Shown: positions 6,562 to 15,500, counted from the first letter of the stretch. The stretch is 15,997 bases of DNA from CAZBQG01 sp964493945 (GCA_964493945.1 CAZBQG010000087.1:1-15997); one strand, 5' to 3'. The notes: a model not told the origin generated them from the letters alone. Translations and numbers: made by a program.

Positions 6562-8470
6562 CTTCCCGGCCCAAAGCTGAGAGCGCCGTGGCCACCATAT
6601 AGGACCGGTTGAGGCCGGCCGTCTCATACTGGGCTTCGGGCGTGTCATGTTCGATGAAAATATCGGGCAGCACCATGGGCCTGAATTTCAGCCCCTTGTC
6701 GAACGCACCGCTATAGGCCAGATGCTGGGTTACCTGCGAGGCAAAGCCACCGATGGAGCCGGCCTCGACGGTAATCAGCACTTCATGCCCGGCGGCCAGA
6801 TCATCGATCAATTGGGTGTCGATGGGCTTAGCGAAGCGGGCATCGGCGACGGTCGTGGAAAAGCCTTTGGCGGTCAGTTCATCGGCCGCCAGAAGTGCTT
6901 CACCCAACCGGCAGCCAAGGCTCAGAATGGCGACGGTAGTGCCTTCACGCATCACCCGTCCCTTGCCGATTTCAAGCACCTCGCTCCGATCGGGCAAGAC
7001 CAAGCCAGACCCACCGCCCCTTGGATAACGAATGGCGCTGGGCCGGTCATCAATGGCCGTGCAAGTAGCCACCATATGTTTGAGATCCACCTCATCGGCC
7101 GCCGCCATGACCACGAAATTGGGCAGGCAGCAAAGATAGGCCAGATCGAAGGCCCCGGCATGGGTGGCACCGTCCGCCCCGACGAGGCCGGCCCGGTCCA
7201 TAGCAAAGCGGACCGGCAAATTCTGGATGGCCACGTCATGCACCACCTGATCATAGGCGCGCTGCAGGAAGGTGGAATAAATCGCCACGAAGGGCTTGAA
7301 GCCTTCCGTCGCAAGGCCGGCGGCGAAGGTCACGGCATGCTGTTCGGCGATGCCCACATCAAAAAATCTGTCGGGGAAACGTTCGGCGAATTTATCCAGC
7401 CCCGTCCCCGCCGGCATGGCCGCGGTGACCGCCGTGATGCGGTCATCCTTCTCGGCTTCCTGGGTAAGGGCCTGGGCGAATACGCTTGTGTATGAGGGTA
7501 GGTCCGAAGAGGGCTCGGACATCTCACCGGTTACCACATTGAATTTGGTGACGCCGTGATATTTATCAGGCGCACTTTCCGCCGGTGCGTAACCATGGCC
7601 CTTTTCGGTGACGATATGCAAAAGCACCGGGCCTTCTTCCTTGGAATCGCGCAAATTCCGAAGCACGGGCAGCAAATGATCCAGATTGTGGCCATCCATG
7701 GGCCCCACATAGAAAAAGCCCAACTCTTCGAACAAGGTGCCGCCGGTCAGGATACCCCTCGCATATTCCTCGGCCCGCTTCGCCGTAACTTCAAGCTTAC
7801 GGGGAAATTTACCGGCCACTTCCCGGGCAAAATGACGGATGGAACGATAGGGCTTGGACGAAATCAGACGGCTCAGATAGGCGCTCATGGCACCCACGGG
7901 GGGTGCGATGGACATATCATTGTCATTAAGAATGACGATCAGCCTTTGATCCATGGAGCCCGCATTGTTCATCGCCTCGAAGGCCATGCCGGCGCTCATG
8001 GCACCATCGCCGATCACGGCGATGATGTTGCGGTCCTCACTGCCCAGATCTCTGGCCACGGCCATGCCTAGGCCGGCCGAGATGGAGGTCGACGAATGCC
8101 CAGCACCAAACGGGTCATATTCGCTTTCGGCGCGCCGGGTGAAGCCCGACAGGCCGCCGCCCTGGCGCAGCGTGCGGATGCGGTCGCGCCGTCCGGTCAA
8201 TATCTTATGGGGATAGGCCTGATGACTGACATCCCAGATCAGCCTGTCGTCCGGCGTATCAAAGGTATGATGCAACGCAACGGCAAGCTCCACTACGCCA
8301 AGCGATGCGCCAAGATGACCGCCGGTAATGGCCACGGCCTCAATGATCTCTGTCCGCACTTCATCGGCAAGTTGGCGCAATTGTCCGGCGCTGTAATCGC
8401 GGATGTCCTCAGGGCTGTTTACCGCGTCCAAAAGAGGCGTCGTGTTGGATATCTTATCTGAATCGCCCAC
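6527..8470 (-). CDS. dxs: 1-deoxy-D-xylulose-5-phosphate synthase
   Basis: Dxs condenses pyruvate and glyceraldehyde 3-phosphate to DXP, the first step of the MEP isoprenoid pathway. DXP also feeds thiamine and pyridoxal synthesis. The 647-residue protein is full length and thiamine-diphosphate dependent. It shows GGHLGASLGVVELAVALH (50-67, His52), the TPP/Mg motif starting GDG at 154-156 and ending near LNDND (181-185), GPMDGHN (256-262), the DVGIAEQHAVTFAAGLA block with catalytic Glu376, and a transketolase C-terminal domain. It starts with GTG at 8470, supported by AAGGA (8477-8481) 6 bases upstream. It lies 33 bases after ispA and overlaps tlyA. Confidence 0.97.
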   Translation of the reverse strand: MGDSDKISNTTPLLDAVNSPEDIRDYSAGQLRQLADEVRTEIIEAVAITGGHLGASLGVVELAVALHHTFDTPDDRLIWDVSHQAYPHKILTGRRDRIRTLRQGGGLSGFTRRAESEYDPFGAGHSSTSISAGLGMAVARDLGSEDRNIIAVIGDGAMSAGMAFEAMNNAGSMDQRLIVILNDNDMSIAPPVGAMSAYLSRLISSKPYRSIRHFAREVAGKFPRKLEVTAKRAEEYARGILTGGTLFEELGFFYVGPMDGHNLDHLLPVLRNLRDSKEEGPVLLHIVTEKGHGYAPAESAPDKYHGVTKFNVVTGEMSEPSSDLPSYTSVFAQALTQEAEKDDRITAVTAAMPAGTGLDKFAERFPDRFFDVGIAEQHAVTFAAGLATEGFKPFVAIYSTFLQRAYDQVVHDVAIQNLPVRFAMDRAGLVGADGATHAGAFDLAYLCCLPNFVVMAAADEVDLKHMVATCTAIDDRPSAIRYPRGGGSGLVLPDRSEVLEIGKGRVMREGTTVAILSLGCRLGEALLAADELTAKGFSTTVADARFAKPIDTQLIDDLAAGHEVLITVEAGSIGGFASQVTQHLAYSGAFDKGLKFRPMVLPDIFIEHDTPEAQYETAGLNRSYMVATALSALGREDALADLHPASA

Positions 8471-8476
8471 AAAGGA

Positions 8477-8481
8477 TCCTT
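8477..8481 (-). promoter_or_regulatory. Ribosome binding site setting a GTG start for dxs
   Basis: AAGGA on the minus strand lies 6 bases before the GTG at 8470. It sits inside a 12-base palindrome (AAAGGATCCTTT, 8471-8482). No ATG near this point would give a normal N terminus. Confidence 0.55.
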
Positions 8482-8503
8482 TTGGCTCTTTCGTGTATCG
8501 AAC

Positions 8504-9403
8504 TCACTTGCGCCGTTGTACCACGAAATCAGCCAACTCTTTCAATAGAAAACCTTTTTCGCCAAATCCGGCGATGTGTTCGATGGCCTGGCCGGCCAGC
8601 ATTTCGGCCTGGGCGCGGGCCCTTTCGCGCCCCAGAAGGGATACGAATGTGGCTTTGCCGGCCGCCGCATCCTTGCCGGTCGCCTTTCCCACTTCGCTTT
8701 CCTCCCCCTCCACATCGAGAAGATCGTCGATAATCTGAAAGGCCAGTCCCAGATCGTGGGCATAGGCGGAGAGCATGGCGCGGCCTTCATCATGGGCCCG
8801 GCCCAGGATGGCGCCGGCCTGACAGGAATAGCCGATCAGCATGCCGGTCTTCAGCCGTTGCAGACGGGTGATTTCGGCAACATCGAAATCATGCCCGTCA
8901 GCGACCAGATCCAGCATCTGTCCACCCACCATGCCTTGTGAGCCGATGGCCCCGGCCAATTCGGAAATCAATTCGCAACGCACGGCGGGCTGGCCATGGG
9001 TTTCTTCGCCTGCCAACACCTCGAACGCCAGGGTGAGCAAGGCATCACCCGCCAGGATCGCCGTCGCTTCGTCATATCTTATGTGGCATGTGGGAAGGCC
9101 CCGGCGCAGATCATCATCGTCCATGGCCGGCAGATCGTCATGGATCAGGGAATAGCAATGGATCATTTCCACCGCCGCCGCGACCCGTTCAGAACAAGAC
9201 CGGCCCACATTGAAGATATCGGCGCTGGCCAGCACCAGAAAAGGTCGCAACCGCTTGCCGCCGGACAGGGCCGAATAGCGCATGGCTTCGATGACCCTGG
9301 CTTCCGGGCCTTCGGCCATGGGTATAAGGCTTTCGAGGGCGGCACCGGCGGCCTGCCTCTCCTTGGCCATTCTGTCTTCGAAGTGGCTCAAAGCCTCATC
9401 CAT
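8504..9403 (-). CDS. ispA: Polyprenyl synthetase (farnesyl diphosphate synthase type)
   Basis: This class-I trans-prenyltransferase joins isopentenyl diphosphate to allylic diphosphates, most likely producing farnesyl diphosphate for quinone and cell-wall lipid carriers. The 299-residue protein is all-helical by family. It has GGKRLRP (48-54), the first Asp-rich motif DDLPAMDDDD (89-98) followed by LRRG, and the second motif DDLLD (226-230). The residues just before the first motif (YSLIH, 84-88) are common in FPP synthases and also in some GGPP synthases, so product length is probable, not proven. The start at 9403 overlaps the xseB end by 8 bases (ATGGATGA), a typical coupling arrangement, and gives the family length. 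An in-frame ATG at 9439 would add 12 residues and lacks a better binding site. Confidence 0.93.
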   Translation of the reverse strand: MDEALSHFEDRMAKERQAAGAALESLIPMAEGPEARVIEAMRYSALSGGKRLRPFLVLASADIFNVGRSCSERVAAAVEMIHCYSLIHDDLPAMDDDDLRRGLPTCHIRYDEATAILAGDALLTLAFEVLAGEETHGQPAVRCELISELAGAIGSQGMVGGQMLDLVADGHDFDVAEITRLQRLKTGMLIGYSCQAGAILGRAHDEGRAMLSAYAHDLGLAFQIIDDLLDVEGEESEVGKATGKDAAAGKATFVSLLGRERARAQAEMLAGQAIEHIAGFGEKGFLLKELADFVVQRRK

Positions 9404-9653
9404 CGCCGAGGTTGAGCGGCTCGGCACTGGGCTCTTCATCAGGTTTCAAGGTGACTTTTTCGATGCGCGTCTTGGCTTCGCGCAATTTGATCTCGCAGTG
9501 TTTTTTCAGGATGGTCCCCCGCTCAAAGGCGGTGATGGCATCGTCGAGCTTGCTGTTACCCTGCTCCAGATCATCGACGATCTTCTCAAGCTCAGCCAGG
9601 GCTTCCTCGAAGCTCATTTTCTTGATATCCGCCGGAATGCTTACCTCGGCCAT
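9396..9653 (-). CDS. xseB: Exodeoxyribonuclease VII small subunit
   Basis: XseB is the small helical subunit that binds several-fold to XseA to form exonuclease VII, a metal-independent single-strand DNA exonuclease. The 85-residue protein matches in length and pattern: MSFEEALAELEKIVDDLEQG (13-32), then KLDDAITAFERGTILKKHCEIKLREAKTRIEKV, two antiparallel helices. The ATG at 9653 is preceded by AGGGTGA with a short A-rich spacer. The C-terminal tail (about 70-85) is acidic and low in complexity. It is translationally coupled to ispA through an 8-base overlap. The xseA gene is not in the window. Confidence 0.94.
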   Translation of the reverse strand: MAEVSIPADIKKMSFEEALAELEKIVDDLEQGNSKLDDAITAFERGTILKKHCEIKLREAKTRIEKVTLKPDEEPSAEPLNLGDG

Positions 9654-9711
9654 ATTTTCACCCTGTCAGATACTATCAACCCCTATAAGTAATCACCCAT
9701 TGAGCCGGGGT

Positions 9712-10654
9712 TCAAGCCTCCATCAAGACGCTGACATGCGCCTGGGCGCTTTGGGCCAAAGCCTCCAGGTCATAGCCCCCTTCCAGGGTCGAAACCAGGC
9801 GGCCCTGGCAATGGGTATGGGCCAAAGCGGTCAATTGGCCGGTGATCCAGGTAAAATCCCCGGCTTCCAGGTTCAGCGCGCATAAGGGATCATCTCGGTG
9901 GGCATCGAAGCCGGCAGAAATTAAAATCATCTCCGGGCCGAATTCGTCAAGAGCGGGGAAGATTGTGTCCTCATAGGCGGTGCGGAATTCATCCGGGCCC
10001 GATCCGGGGGCCAGGGGAACATTGAAGATGTTGCCCACCCCCCTTTNNNNNNNNNNCCCTTTCAGAGGCCGCACCTGTTCCCGGATAGGCCGGGAATTGA
10101 TGGCTGGAGCCATAAAACAAATCCCCATCACCCTCAAACATAGCCTGGGTCCCGTTTCCGTGATGCACATCGAAATCAATCACCGCGACGCGCTCGGCAC
10201 CATGAATATGACACGCCCGGGCAGCACCTATGGCCACATTGTTGAACAGGCAAAATCCCATGGCCCGGGCGGGTTCGGCATGATGGCCGGGCGGGCGCAG
10301 CGCGCAAAAGGCGTTGTCCGCCTCCCCGGCAAAAACCGCATCGACGGCGGAGGTTATCCCGCCAACCGCCCTGAGGGCCGCATTGCCGGAGCCTGGCGAG
10401 AGCACGGTATCCGGGTCCAGCGCCCGGTGACCGGTAGCCGGCACCGCATCGATAACACTGGCAAAATGGGCATCGCTGTGGACGCGGGCGATGTCGGCGG
10501 CCTGGCCCAGGGGTGCTTCCAGCCATGCAAGGCCGCCCATATCCTCGCCCCGCAAGGCTTCCAACACGGAACGCAGACGGGCCGGCTGTTCGGGGTGCCC
10601 GGCGCCTGGATCATGGGCCAGACAATCGTCATGCCAGTAAATGAACGTGGTCAT
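9712..10654 (-). CDS. Histone deacetylase family protein (acetyl-lysine/acetylpolyamine hydrolase type), interrupted by an assembly gap
   Basis: This is a zinc-dependent deacetylase of the arginase/HDAC fold. Bacterial members remove acetyl groups from polyamines, small amides or protein lysines; the substrate here is unknown. All catalytic landmarks are visible: the His-His pair in RPPGHHAEP (124-125), Zn ligands Asp162 and His164 in FDVHHGNG, the third ligand Asp245 in SAGFDAHRDDP, and the active-site Tyr289 in LEGGYD. The reading frame breaks at an N run (10047-10056). The frame before ends at GAASER and the frame after begins GVGNIFN, which is how intact homologues read. Collapsing the N run and the duplicated CCCTTT at its edges gives a continuous 308-residue protein, so it is treated as intact. 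The ATG at 10654 (MTTFIYWHDDC) fits the family start but has no strong ribosome binding site. It lies 58 bases upstream of xseB on the same strand. Confidence 0.88.
10047..10056. other. Assembly gap (10 N) with duplicated edges
   Basis: Ten N separate two sequence ends that both read CCCTTT (10041-10046 and 10057-10062). The left end lies in a run of six C. The gap is probably an arbitrary scaffold join of two overlapping contigs and not missing sequence, because merging the duplicate restores the deacetylase frame exactly. Confidence 0.85.
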
Positions 10655-10785
10655 GGGTGCAGATATCCGCAAAAACCAAGAGTGTAATTGGCCAACCGGG
10701 CCCATGCAACGAAGGATGCGATCTCGCAAATGTTACCCCGCAGGGGGTGCAAAAAATGCTTGATTAGGAGCGCCGGAATTGGGGC

Positions 10786-10800
10786 CATTGACCGTCAATG
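10786..10800. promoter_or_regulatory. 15-bp palindrome, candidate operator upstream of the RND operon
   Basis: CATTGAC-C-GTCAATG is a perfect 7-bp inverted repeat around a single central base. It lies in the 262-base divergent gap between the deacetylase gene and the RND adaptor gene, 116 bases before the adaptor start. It contains a TTGACC, -35-like sequence on the plus strand, but no convincing -10 at normal spacing. Size and symmetry fit a dimeric repressor site. No regulator gene is nearby. The rest of the gap holds a -10-like TAAAAT at 10834-10839 and a 5-bp hairpin at 10735-10748, both weak. Confidence 0.35.
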
Positions 10801-10903
10801 TACTGAAAAAGGGTTTCGTGATCTTTTATTGGATAAAATCATCCTGGATAGGTAGACTCGGGGTTGGGAAATTTCATCCACCATTTATCGTTGCAGGAAT
10901 CTG

Positions 10904-10909
10904 AAGGGA
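10904..10909 (+). promoter_or_regulatory. Ribosome binding site setting a GTG start for the RND adaptor
   Basis: AAGGGA lies 7 bases before the GTG at 10917. It supports GTG as the start and gives a proper signal peptide immediately downstream. Confidence 0.6.
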
Positions 10910-10916
10910 TCAGCTG

Positions 10917-12464
10917 GTGAGTAAAGCTTCTGCCAGAATTTGTTATCGAGCCATGGCCATCGCCGGAATTATGGTGGTGGGCCTTACACTATCCACCGAT
11001 GTAGCCAACGCGCAGGGCCCGAGCGGCGGCGACAGGCGTGCCATCATTCAGAGCCTGAGCGACGAGGAAAAACAGAAATTCTTCGCCATGTCGCCGGAGG
11101 AAAAGCAGAAATTTTTCACCGAACGGGGCAAGAAATCCGGCGGGGGCAAGGCAGCAGCCAAAAGCGGGGGTGCTGCCAAAAACGGCGGCGGACGCAGAGG
11201 CCGGGGTGGCCGCGGAGGCCAGCGCCCACCGCCTCTGGTCGAGCTGGCCAAAGTACAAACGGCGCCGCTGATCAGAATATTTCCCATCACCGGCCGGCTG
11301 GTACCACGCCAGCAGGGCGCCGTAGCGGCGCGCATCGAGGGCCGGGTGGCCAATATCCTGGTGCAAATTGGCGAGCGCGTCAAAAAAGGACAGGTCCTGG
11401 CCCAGTTGAGCCGCGACCGCCTGAAACTGGAAGCCGATCTACGCGAGGCCGAGGTCAATCAGGCGCGGGCCAAGCTGAAATCGGCCCAGGCCCAGGTGAC
11501 ATTGATCAACCAGGAGGTCAAGCGGCTTGCCGGCTTGCGCAAATCGGCTGCCTTCAGCCAGGCGCGCTACGAGGACAAGCGCCAGGAAGTGGTCAAGGCC
11601 AGCGCCCAGGTCGAGGAAACCGCCGCGGCGCTGGCCAGAGCCAGGGTAATGCGCGATCTGGCCCGCATCGATCTGCGGGATGCGGCCATTCGCGCGCCGT
11701 TTCCCGGCGCCGTGATCATTCGCCATGTGTCCGCCGGCGCCTATATAAAACTGGGCTCCCCTGTGGCCACCTTGCTGGACGATCAGAGCCTGGAAATCGA
11801 GGCCGATGTGCCGTCCGACAAGCTGGACGACGTAAAGCCGGGCGATGAGATTACGGTCCGCCTGGGCACAAAGAAAAAGATGAAAGCCAAATTGCGGGCC
11901 ATCGTCCCCGACGAAAACCCCTTATCGCGCACCCGTGCCGTGCGCCTGACCCCGGAAGTGGCATCCCAAGGAGGGGCAAGAGCCCTGGTCGCCAATCAAA
12001 GCGTGGTCATCGAAATCCCGTCGGGCAATGGCCGGGAAGTGGTCGCCATCCCCAAGGACGCCATCGTCGACCGCCAAAATAAAAAGATGGTCTTCGTCTT
12101 CGAGCGCGGCAGCGTGCGCCCAATCACCGTTAAGATCGGCAAATCCTTCGCCGGCAAATTCGAAGTGCTTTCTGGCGTGGAAGCCGGACAAACCATCGTC
12201 GTTACCGGTAATGAATTGTTGCGCCCAGGGCAAAGGGTGCGGGTGAAAGGTGCCAAGGGAGGCCCCAGTGGCGGACCAAGAGGTGGTGGCGCGGGTAACG
12301 CCCGGCGGAGCGGCAGCCCCGGAGCCGGCGGCGGCGGTGAGCGGCGCGCCGTTTTCCGTTCCATGACACCAGAGGAAAGACAGAAACTCTTCAAGATGCC
12401 GCCCGAGGAAAAGCAGAAATTCATTGAGAAAAAAATGCGCGCCCTGAAGGCGCCTGAAACCTGA
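10917..12464 (+). CDS. RND efflux periplasmic adaptor (membrane fusion protein) with repeat modules at both ends
   Basis: The 515-residue protein is a periplasmic adaptor linking an RND pump to an outer-membrane channel. It starts at GTG. Residues 1-32 form a Sec signal peptide with likely cleavage after ANA (32). The core (about 105-445) has the adaptor parts in order: a lipoyl half with GRVANILVQIGERVKKGQVLAQL (142-164), a coiled-coil hairpin (about 166-252), the second lipoyl half (APFPGAVIIRHVSAGAYI, 260-277), and beta-barrel and proximal domains (about 290-445). The ends are unusual. After the signal peptide come two 11-residue repeats (46-67) and a Gly/Lys/Arg-rich linker (70-104). After the core comes a Gly-rich linker (445-478) and two more such repeats (482-503). 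Typical adaptors are about 350-400 residues, and the extra length is these modules. The pump gene follows after 51 bases. The substrate is unknown. Confidence 0.92.
   Translation: MSKASARICYRAMAIAGIMVVGLTLSTDVANAQGPSGGDRRAIIQSLSDEEKQKFFAMSPEEKQKFFTERGKKSGGGKAAAKSGGAAKNGGGRRGRGGRGGQRPPPLVELAKVQTAPLIRIFPITGRLVPRQQGAVAARIEGRVANILVQIGERVKKGQVLAQLSRDRLKLEADLREAEVNQARAKLKSAQAQVTLINQEVKRLAGLRKSAAFSQARYEDKRQEVVKASAQVEETAAALARARVMRDLARIDLRDAAIRAPFPGAVIIRHVSAGAYIKLGSPVATLLDDQSLEIEADVPSDKLDDVKPGDEITVRLGTKKKMKAKLRAIVPDENPLSRTRAVRLTPEVASQGGARALVANQSVVIEIPSGNGREVVAIPKDAIVDRQNKKMVFVFERGSVRPITVKIGKSFAGKFEVLSGVEAGQTIVVTGNELLRPGQRVRVKGAKGGPSGGPRGGGAGNARRSGSPGAGGGGERRAVFRSMTPEERQKLFKMPPEEKQKFIEKKMRALKAPET
11052..11117 (+). 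repeat. Two tandem 11-residue repeats at the mature N terminus of the RND adaptor
   Basis: The two copies read SLSDEEKQKFF (residues 46-56) and AMSPEEKQKFF (57-67). They are adjacent with no spacer, and nine of the eleven positions share the pattern x-(L/M)-S-x-EEKQKFF. They are predicted to form charged amphipathic helix. The same module recurs at the C terminus (12360-12425). Confidence 0.85.
12360..12425 (+). repeat. Two tandem 11-residue repeats at the C terminus of the RND adaptor
   Basis: The copies read SMTPEERQKLF (residues 482-492) and KMPPEEKQKFI (493-503). The last copy shares a 17-base identical stretch (12405-12421) with the second N-terminal copy (11097-11113), though this may reflect shared codons for EEKQK as well as common origin. 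Confidence 0.85.
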
Positions 12465-12515
12465 AGAACCGGAAAAACCTAGGAAGCCCGAGAGCACGAA
12501 CAGGAAGCCGAAACC

Positions 12516-15500
12516 ATGTCCTTGATTGAACTAGCCGTCAGAAGGCCGGTCGCCGTCTTGTCTTTCGTCCTCATGGTCGTCCTCATGGGGGGCGTGGCGC
12601 TGAACCTGATCCCTATTCAACTGACGCCTGATCTGCGCAAGCCCTTTGTTTCTATCCGCACCAGCTGGCCCGGCGCATCACCGGTCGAGGTGGAGCGCGA
12701 AATTACCAATCGCCAGGAAGAAGCGCTTAAGGGGCTGGATGGGCTTGAAGAGATCTCCTCATCCTCACGTGACGGCAGCGCAAGGCTGAGCCTGACTTTC
12801 AACATCAATACCAACATGAACCGCGCCCTGATGCTGGTGAACAACGCACTCACCAATATCAGCGGCCTGCCCTTTGATACAAGGACGCCACGTATCCGTA
12901 CGCGGGATTCAGAGGACAACCCCATCGCCTGGTTCGTCATAGACACGGTCGAAGGCAACCCACGAAGTATTTTTACCTATAAAGCCTTTATCGAAGATGT
13001 GGTTCAGGATCGCCTGGAGCGGCTGCCCGGCTTGGCCGTGGTCAATGTATGGGGCGGTAACCGGAAGGAATTACAGGTTATCGTCGATCCACAAAAGATG
13101 GCCCGGTTCCGCCTGACCGTGAGTGAATTTATCAATTCGCTGCGTAACGCCAATGCGTCCGTCTCGGCGGGCGACGTGTCCGAGGGGAAGCGGCGCTATG
13201 TGGTGCGCACGGATAACGAACTGACCACCGTTGACCGGGTCATGGGCCTGGTTATCCGCTCCCAGATGGATTCTCAAACGGGCCGCATCGCCAGGGTGAC
13301 GCTGGCCGACGTGGCCGATGTGAAATTCGATTACACGGATACGGATACGGGCATCCGCAACATGGGCAAGCGGGCCATCGTGGTCAACATGGTCCGCGAT
13401 ACGGGCGTCAACGTCATGGAGGTGATGAAGGAAATCAAAAAGGCCGCGGCGGAACTCAACGCAGGCCCGCTCAAACAAGCCGGTCTGGTCATGACCCAGA
13501 CCCATGACGATACCACCTATATCGGTTCGGCCATCAAGCTGGTGCAGCAGAATATTCTGGTTGGCGGGTCACTGGCGATCCTGCTTTTGATTATTTTTCT
13601 CCGCTCCTGGCGCGCCACCATGGTTGTTTCACTGGCCATTCCCGTTTCCATCGTCGGCTCCTTCGTGGCCATGGCCATCCTTGGGCGATCCATCAATGTC
13701 ATATCTCTGGCCGGCATCGCCTTTGCCGTCGGCATGGTGGTCGATGCCGCCATCGTCGTCCTGGAAAATATTTTCCGGTTACGCCAACAAGGCAAGCCGC
13801 CCTTCGAGGCTGCCCTGCTGGGTGCCCGCCAGGTATGGGGAGCCGTTCTAGTCTCGGCGGTGACCACGGTGATGGTGTTCATTCCGATCCTGGTCATGAA
13901 ATTGGAAGTCGGCCAGTTGTTCCGCGATATAGCCGTGGCAATTTCGGTAGCCGTGACCCTGTCCCTCATCGTATCGGTTACGGTCATCCCGTCATTAGCC
14001 AACCGGTTGCTGCGGGGACAGGTCAAGGATGTTTCGGAAAACATGCGCATCCCCATCCTGGATTGGCTGGCGGGGTTGTTTGTCCGGTCGGTCTTGTTTT
14101 ATGTGCGCAAGGTGATCCAAAGCCGGGTGACCGGACTGGGTGCCTTCCTGATTATTCTGGCAACCACCGTTGGCACTACTTGGCATCTTTTTCCGAAACT
14201 CGAATATCTGCCTGAAGGCAACCGCAATCTGGTCATCGCCCGCCTCATGCCACCGCCTGGCTATAACTTTGCCGCCATCACCCGCATGGCGGAGAGAGCC
14301 GAGGCAAAGATCCGCCCCCATATGGCGCCCATAACGGGTCCCGAATCCGAACCCGGCCAGCCACCAAAAATAAAGCGCTTCTGGTTCGTGATCCGCCGTG
14401 GTTTCACCATAGCCGCCGCCGCCGCAATCGATCCCACACGTGCCGGAGAGCTGGTTCCCGTTATAAAAAGCGCCGTATACAGTGAACCGGGAAGCCGCGT
14501 TTTTGCCTTCCAGACATCTGTCTTCGGGCGTGGATTTGGCGGTGGACGGAACATTGATCTGGATATTTCCGGGCCCAATCTGCAAGGGCTGATCAGTGTA
14601 GCCGGCCGCGCCAATCAGTTGGCCAACCGGGTGCTGCCGCGTTGGAATGGAAATCAAATCCGGCCAATACCGGGTCTGCAATTATCTACTCCCGAAGTAC
14701 GCATCCTGCCCGATTCCCAGCGCCTCGCCGATAACGGCCTGACCGCAAAGGAACTTGGCCTGACGATCGATGCCTTCAATGATGGCGTCAGGGTCGCCGA
14801 GGTAACCGTGCAGGGCCGGCGCATCGATCTTACCGTGCGCGGACCACAAGACCATATCGGGCGCACCGAGGGGGTGGCCAATATACCTGTTGTCACCCGT
14901 TCGGGACGCATTCTGCCCGCTTCTTCCCTGTCCAAAGTGATCGTCACTGCCAACCCCAGCCAGATCCGGCATACCGAACGGGAACGCACCATCACGCTTC
15001 GCATCGGCCCATCCAAGTCCATACCGCTGGAAACGGCCATGGATATGGTGCGCAATGATGTCATGGCAAAATTGAAAGCCGAAGGATTGCCCTCGGGCGT
15101 CCGGCTGCGCATGTCGGGGACGGCGGACGCCCTGACCAAGACCCGCGACAGCATGGCGATTAATTTATCCCTGGCCGTGGTTATCGTTTATCTGGTGATG
15201 GCCATCCTGTTTGAAAGCTTTCTCTATCCCTTCATTATCATCTTTACGGTGCCTCTGGCAGCGGCGGGTGGTTTTATCGGCCTTTGGTTACTTAATCTGA
15301 AAATCGATCAGGCCCTGGATATGCTGACCATGCTGGGCTTCGTGATCCTCGTCGGCATCGTGGTCAATAACGCCATACTGGTGGTCCACCAGACCTTGCT
15401 TCATGTGCGTGAAGAGGCCATGGCGGCCACCGATGCCATACTGGAAGCCGTGCGCAACCGTATCCGGCCCATCTTCATGTCCACCCTGACCTCCATCTTC

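Noticed and set aside
6647..7495. Long plus-strand open frame (282 codons) opposite dxs
   Set aside because: It lies entirely antisense to a clear full-length dxs, has no recognisable domain and has the composition of a GC-rich shadow frame.
8471..8482. 12-base palindrome AAAGGATCCTTT before dxs as an operator
   Set aside because: It has no spacer, coincides with the ribosome binding site inside an operon, and is short enough to be chance.
9712..10654. Deacetylase gene as a frameshifted pseudogene
   Set aside because: The frame change occurs exactly at the N run, and removing the duplicated gap edges restores an intact protein with all catalytic residues.
10735..10748. ACCCC-GCAG-GGGGT hairpin as a terminator in the deacetylase-RND adaptor gap
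   Set aside because: The two genes diverge from this gap, so no transcript is expected to end there, and no T-run follows on either strand.
13517..14056. Minus-strand open frame (179 codons) opposite the RND pump
   Set aside because: Its Met/Thr/Arg-rich low-complexity translation mirrors antisense hydrophobic codons of the pump.
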